Source of the DNA: Bordetella genomosp. 9
Lineage (GTDB): Bacteria; Pseudomonadota; Gammaproteobacteria; Burkholderiales; Burkholderiaceae_B
Assembly: GCF_002261425.1 (NCBI RefSeq)
Contig: NZ_NEVJ01000003.1
Location: forward strand, 186,001 to 250,000
Length of the DNA: 64,000 nucleotides
Reading direction: 5' to 3'
A program made the translations under genes and the position numbers. Shown one piece after another: positions 61,805-64,000 of the stretch; the first letter of the stretch is position 1; each line of letters starts with the position of its first letter. The notes below the pieces were generated by a model. The model was given only the letters and a program-made list of their open reading frames with translations. It ran no database searches and was not told the origin of the DNA.

Positions 61805-61833
61805 TTGACCTGCCGCAGCGGTCTGACTAGACT
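61805..61833 (+). promoter_or_regulatory. Sigma-70-like promoter for the lyase gene
   Basis: TTGACC (61805-61810) and TAGACT (61828-61833) with an ideal 17-base spacer, 94 bases before the lyase ATG. A GC-rich hairpin (GCGGGAC-TT-GTCCCGC, 61851-61866) lies in the leader. The lyase gene may thus be transcribed separately from the dehydrogenase gene. Confidence 0.55.
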
Positions 61834-61926
61834 GCAACGGCCGCGGCCGCGCGGGACTTGTCCCGCCACGGCCCGCGTGCCGAGGGCCGCCCCGGCCCCG
61901 CCATCAACGCGTAAAGAGACATCATC

Positions 61927-62799
61927 ATGAGCGAAACAACGAAACAGCGCCTGCGCCGCCGGGTGGAGCAGCGCAATGGGCTGCTCGTTCCCGGCGCCTT
62001 CAATGCCATGAGCGCCCGTGTCGTGCAGGACCAGGGCTTCGAGGCCGTCTACCTGACCGGCGCCGGCCTGACCAATATGCACTACGGCGTGCCGGACCTG
62101 GGCATCATCGGCCTGCGCGACGTCGCCGACGCCACGGCGCGCCTGCGCGAGGCGGTCGACGTGCCCATCATCGTCGACGGCGATACGGGTTTCGGCAACG
62201 CCGTGAACGTATGGCACACGGTGCGCGCGCTCGAGCACGCCGGCGCCGATGCCATCCAGCTGGAAGACCAGTTGTTTCCCAAGCGTTGCGGCCATTTCTC
62301 CGGCAAGGAAGTCGCGCCGCTGCCCGAGATGCTTTCCAAGATCCGCGCCGCCGCCGATGCCCGCCGTGACCAGGATTTCCTGATCATCGCCCGCACCGAT
62401 TCGCGCGCGGTGCTGGGTTTCGAGGCCGCCGTGGAACGCGCCCAGGCCTTTGCCGATGCCGGCGCCGACATCCTGTTCGTCGAGGCCACCGAAAGCCTCG
62501 AAGAAGTCCGCGCGCTGCCCAAGCTGCTGGACAAGCCGCAATTGATCAACATCGTGATCGGCGGCAAGACGCCCGCCCTGACCGCGCAGGAACTGGGCGA
62601 GATGGGCTACGGCATCATCCTGTACGCCAACGCGGCGCTGCAGAGCGCGGTTGCCGGCATGCAGCGCGCCCTGGGCCTGCTCAGGAAAGACGGCCTGCTG
62701 AAGGAAGACCCGACGCTGGTCGCGCCTTTCCTGGAGCGCCAGCGCCTGGTGCAGAAGCCGCTGTACGACGAACTGGAAAAGAAGTACACGGATAAGTAA
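61927..62799 (+). CDS. Isocitrate lyase/PEP mutase family protein (2,3-dimethylmalate-lyase-like)
   Basis: TIM-barrel lyase of 290 aa. The family signature is KRCGHFSGKEV, with the catalytic cysteine, near residue 118. Metal and substrate residues are in IIVDGDTGFGNAVNV and QLEDQLFPK, and LIIARTDSRAV is conserved. The group includes methylisocitrate, dimethylmalate and oxaloacetate-type lyases. PrpB-like assignment is possible, but no methylcitrate synthase is adjacent. It ends 86 bases before the terminator. Confidence 0.9.
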   Translation: MSETTKQRLRRRVEQRNGLLVPGAFNAMSARVVQDQGFEAVYLTGAGLTNMHYGVPDLGIIGLRDVADATARLREAVDVPIIVDGDTGFGNAVNVWHTVRALEHAGADAIQLEDQLFPKRCGHFSGKEVAPLPEMLSKIRAAADARRDQDFLIIARTDSRAVLGFEAAVERAQAFADAGADILFVEATESLEEVRALPKLLDKPQLINIVIGGKTPALTAQELGEMGYGIILYANAALQSAVAGMQRALGLLRKDGLLKEDPTLVAPFLERQRLVQKPLYDELEKKYTDK

Positions 62800-62884
62800 G
62801 CCGCGCCGAAACGCCCCTGGGGTACCAGGCCGTATCCCGGGATCTCCGCAGGGGGATTCAGGCGGTCCCCTGGCTCGTATACCG

Positions 62885-62924
62885 AAAAAGGCGCCGTTCC
62901 CATGGATGGACGGCGCCTTTTTTT
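62885..62924. terminator. Intrinsic terminator, possibly bidirectional
   Basis: Perfect stem GGCGCCGT (62890-62897) / ACGGCGCC (62910-62917) with a 12-base loop, followed by seven T residues (62918-62924). Five A residues precede the stem, so it could also work from the other direction. It ends the lyase transcript and isolates the monooxygenase gene. Confidence 0.92.
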
Positions 62925-62998
62925 GTTGCCTTTCGCGACGCCCGGCCGGGATACTAGGCCGTACCGCGCGGCGTGGCGGGTGCTCCCGGGGAGAGGCT

Positions 62999-64000
62999 AT
63001 GACGATGACGGCGGCGGTCCTGATGGTTGGCGCGGGTCCCACCGGCCTGCTTATGACGGCCGAATTGCAGCGCCGCGGCGTGCAATGCCTGCTGATCGAC
63101 GCGCATGACCGGCCGATGGAGTGGGATCGCGCGACGGTCGTCCATCCTCGTTCACTCGAAATATTCGAGTCCCTGGGCATACTCGAGCCGCTGCTGACGG
63201 CCGGGGTCAAGCAGCGGCGCGCGCGCCTGCACGCCAACGGCGCGGTGCTGGGCGTCATCGACCTGCACCTGTGCGGCTCCCGCTATCCCTTCAACATCGG
63301 CGTTTCCGAGGAAGTTACCGAGGCCCTGCTGGCCGGCTATCTCGCTCGGCAGGGAGGTGGCGTTCAGCGTGGTACCTGGCTGGTCGCCCTGCGCCAGGAG
63401 GCCGGCGGCTTGCGCGCGACCATCGAACACGCGGGCGGCGCGAGCGAGGTGTTGGCGCAATGGGTGGTGGGATGCGATGGCCACCACAGCGCCGTGCGCA
63501 CCCTGGCGGGCATCGAACAGGAGGGCCACGATATCGCCGAACCATGGGCGGTTTTCGATGCCGGCATCAGCGACTGGCCGGATGCCTTCGAGAGCAACTA
63601 CGCTTACCTGGACGACATTCCGGTCATCCTGACCGCGCTGCCGGACCGGCGCTGGCGCGTCTATCTGCGGCCCCCGACGGCCGATTCCGACCTGGTGGCC
63701 GATGCGCTGGCGACCTTGCGCGGCTATTTGCCGGACGCCCGTTTTCACGACGTATCGCACCCGACACGCTTCAACTGCCACGCCAAGGTGGCAAAACAGT
63801 TCCGCGCGGGCAGGATACTGCTGGCGGGCGACGCCGCGCACACCTGCAGTCCGGCGCAGGGCCATGGCATGAATACCGGTTTGCAGGACGCCTATAACCT
63901 GGCCTGGAAGCTTGCCCTGGTGGCGCATGGCCATTGCGGCGAGGCTTTGCTGGACAGTTATCACGCCGAACGGCGTCCCGTCGCGGATAGGGTGCTGGCG
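62999..64000 (+). CDS. FAD-dependent aromatic monooxygenase (3' end missing)
   Basis: Flavoprotein hydroxylase of the p-hydroxybenzoate-hydroxylase fold. The frame runs open for 334 codons to the window end. The ATG at 62999 follows GGGGAGAGG. It has the dinucleotide motif VGAGPTGLLMTAEL (residues 10-23), the DG motif VVGCDGHHSAVR and the second FAD motif GDAAHTCSPAQGHGMNTGLQDAYNLAW. A C-terminal thioredoxin-like part, common in the larger members, would lie beyond the window. The substrate is probably a phenolic compound. Confidence 0.9.
   Translation, partial: MTMTAAVLMVGAGPTGLLMTAELQRRGVQCLLIDAHDRPMEWDRATVVHPRSLEIFESLGILEPLLTAGVKQRRARLHANGAVLGVIDLHLCGSRYPFNIGVSEEVTEALLAGYLARQGGGVQRGTWLVALRQEAGGLRATIEHAGGASEVLAQWVVGCDGHHSAVRTLAGIEQEGHDIAEPWAVFDAGISDWPDAFESNYAYLDDIPVILTALPDRRWRVYLRPPTADSDLVADALATLRGYLPDARFHDVSHPTRFNCHAKVAKQFRAGRILLAGDAAHTCSPAQGHGMNTGLQDAYNLAWKLALVAHGHCGEALLDSYHAERRPVADRVLA

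Overview
The window is a GC-rich, densely coding bacterial chromosome segment. The content points to a betaproteobacterium of the Alcaligenaceae, close to Bordetella or Achromobacter. The grounds are three Bug/TctC-type periplasmic receptors next to LysR regulators or catabolic genes, two Liv-type ABC systems, and frequent ATGA/GTGA gene overlaps. This placement is inferred from gene content only. No tRNA, rRNA, CRISPR array, insertion sequence or phage gene was seen, and no gene-free stretch exceeds about 275 bases.

Layout. 1-6980: tail of a livHMGF operon, then on the minus strand a Bug receptor, an N-acyl-D-amino-acid deacylase and an Asp/Glu-racemase-family protein, with a divergent LysR gene. 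7-16 kb: glutathione-transferase-like protein, two MFS exporters, an EamA transporter, a DUF423 protein and a two-gene NitT/TauT-type ABC system. 16-24 kb: membrane phosphoesterase, DedA-rhodanese protein, XerD-type recombinase, AlkB-like dioxygenase, beta carbonic anhydrase, MetQ-like protein, AI-2E-type membrane protein and a cysteine-free Fur paralogue. 24-28.5 kb: LysR/Bug pair, RraA/HMG-aldolase-family protein, split chromate transporter, phytanoyl-CoA-dioxygenase-like protein. 28.5-36 kb: SbmA/YddA-like ABC exporter abutting a hybrid histidine kinase, an orphan MASE1-PAS protein, gamma-glutamyltransferase and SlyX. 36-48 kb: a long minus-strand unit (alpha/beta hydrolase, amidohydrolase, Liv-type ABC system, an ATPase fused to a Tm-1-like domain, a PEP-hydrolase-like TIM barrel, flotillin and an SRPBCC protein), divergent from a TetR gene with a near-perfect palindrome.

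49.7-57.9 kb is the most unusual region. Two long paralogous proteins (948 and 917 aa) flank a 562-aa protein whose C-terminal half reads as a NEL domain, the E3 ubiquitin ligase of IpaH/SspH type III effectors. Its Cys-x-Asp motif is present but there are no leucine-rich repeats. Both paralogues carry the same upstream element, GGAACC-N14-TTACTCA, resembling the hrp box read by HrpL-type ECF sigma factors. Related boxes precede the NEL gene and a small gene of unknown function. I infer a co-regulated island of candidate type III secretion substrates. No secretion apparatus genes lie in the window.

57.9-64 kb returns to metabolism: succinate-semialdehyde-dehydrogenase-type enzyme, Bug receptor, isopropylmalate/tartrate-dehydrogenase-type enzyme, isocitrate-lyase/PEP-mutase-family lyase, a clear intrinsic terminator, and a flavin monooxygenase cut by the window end.
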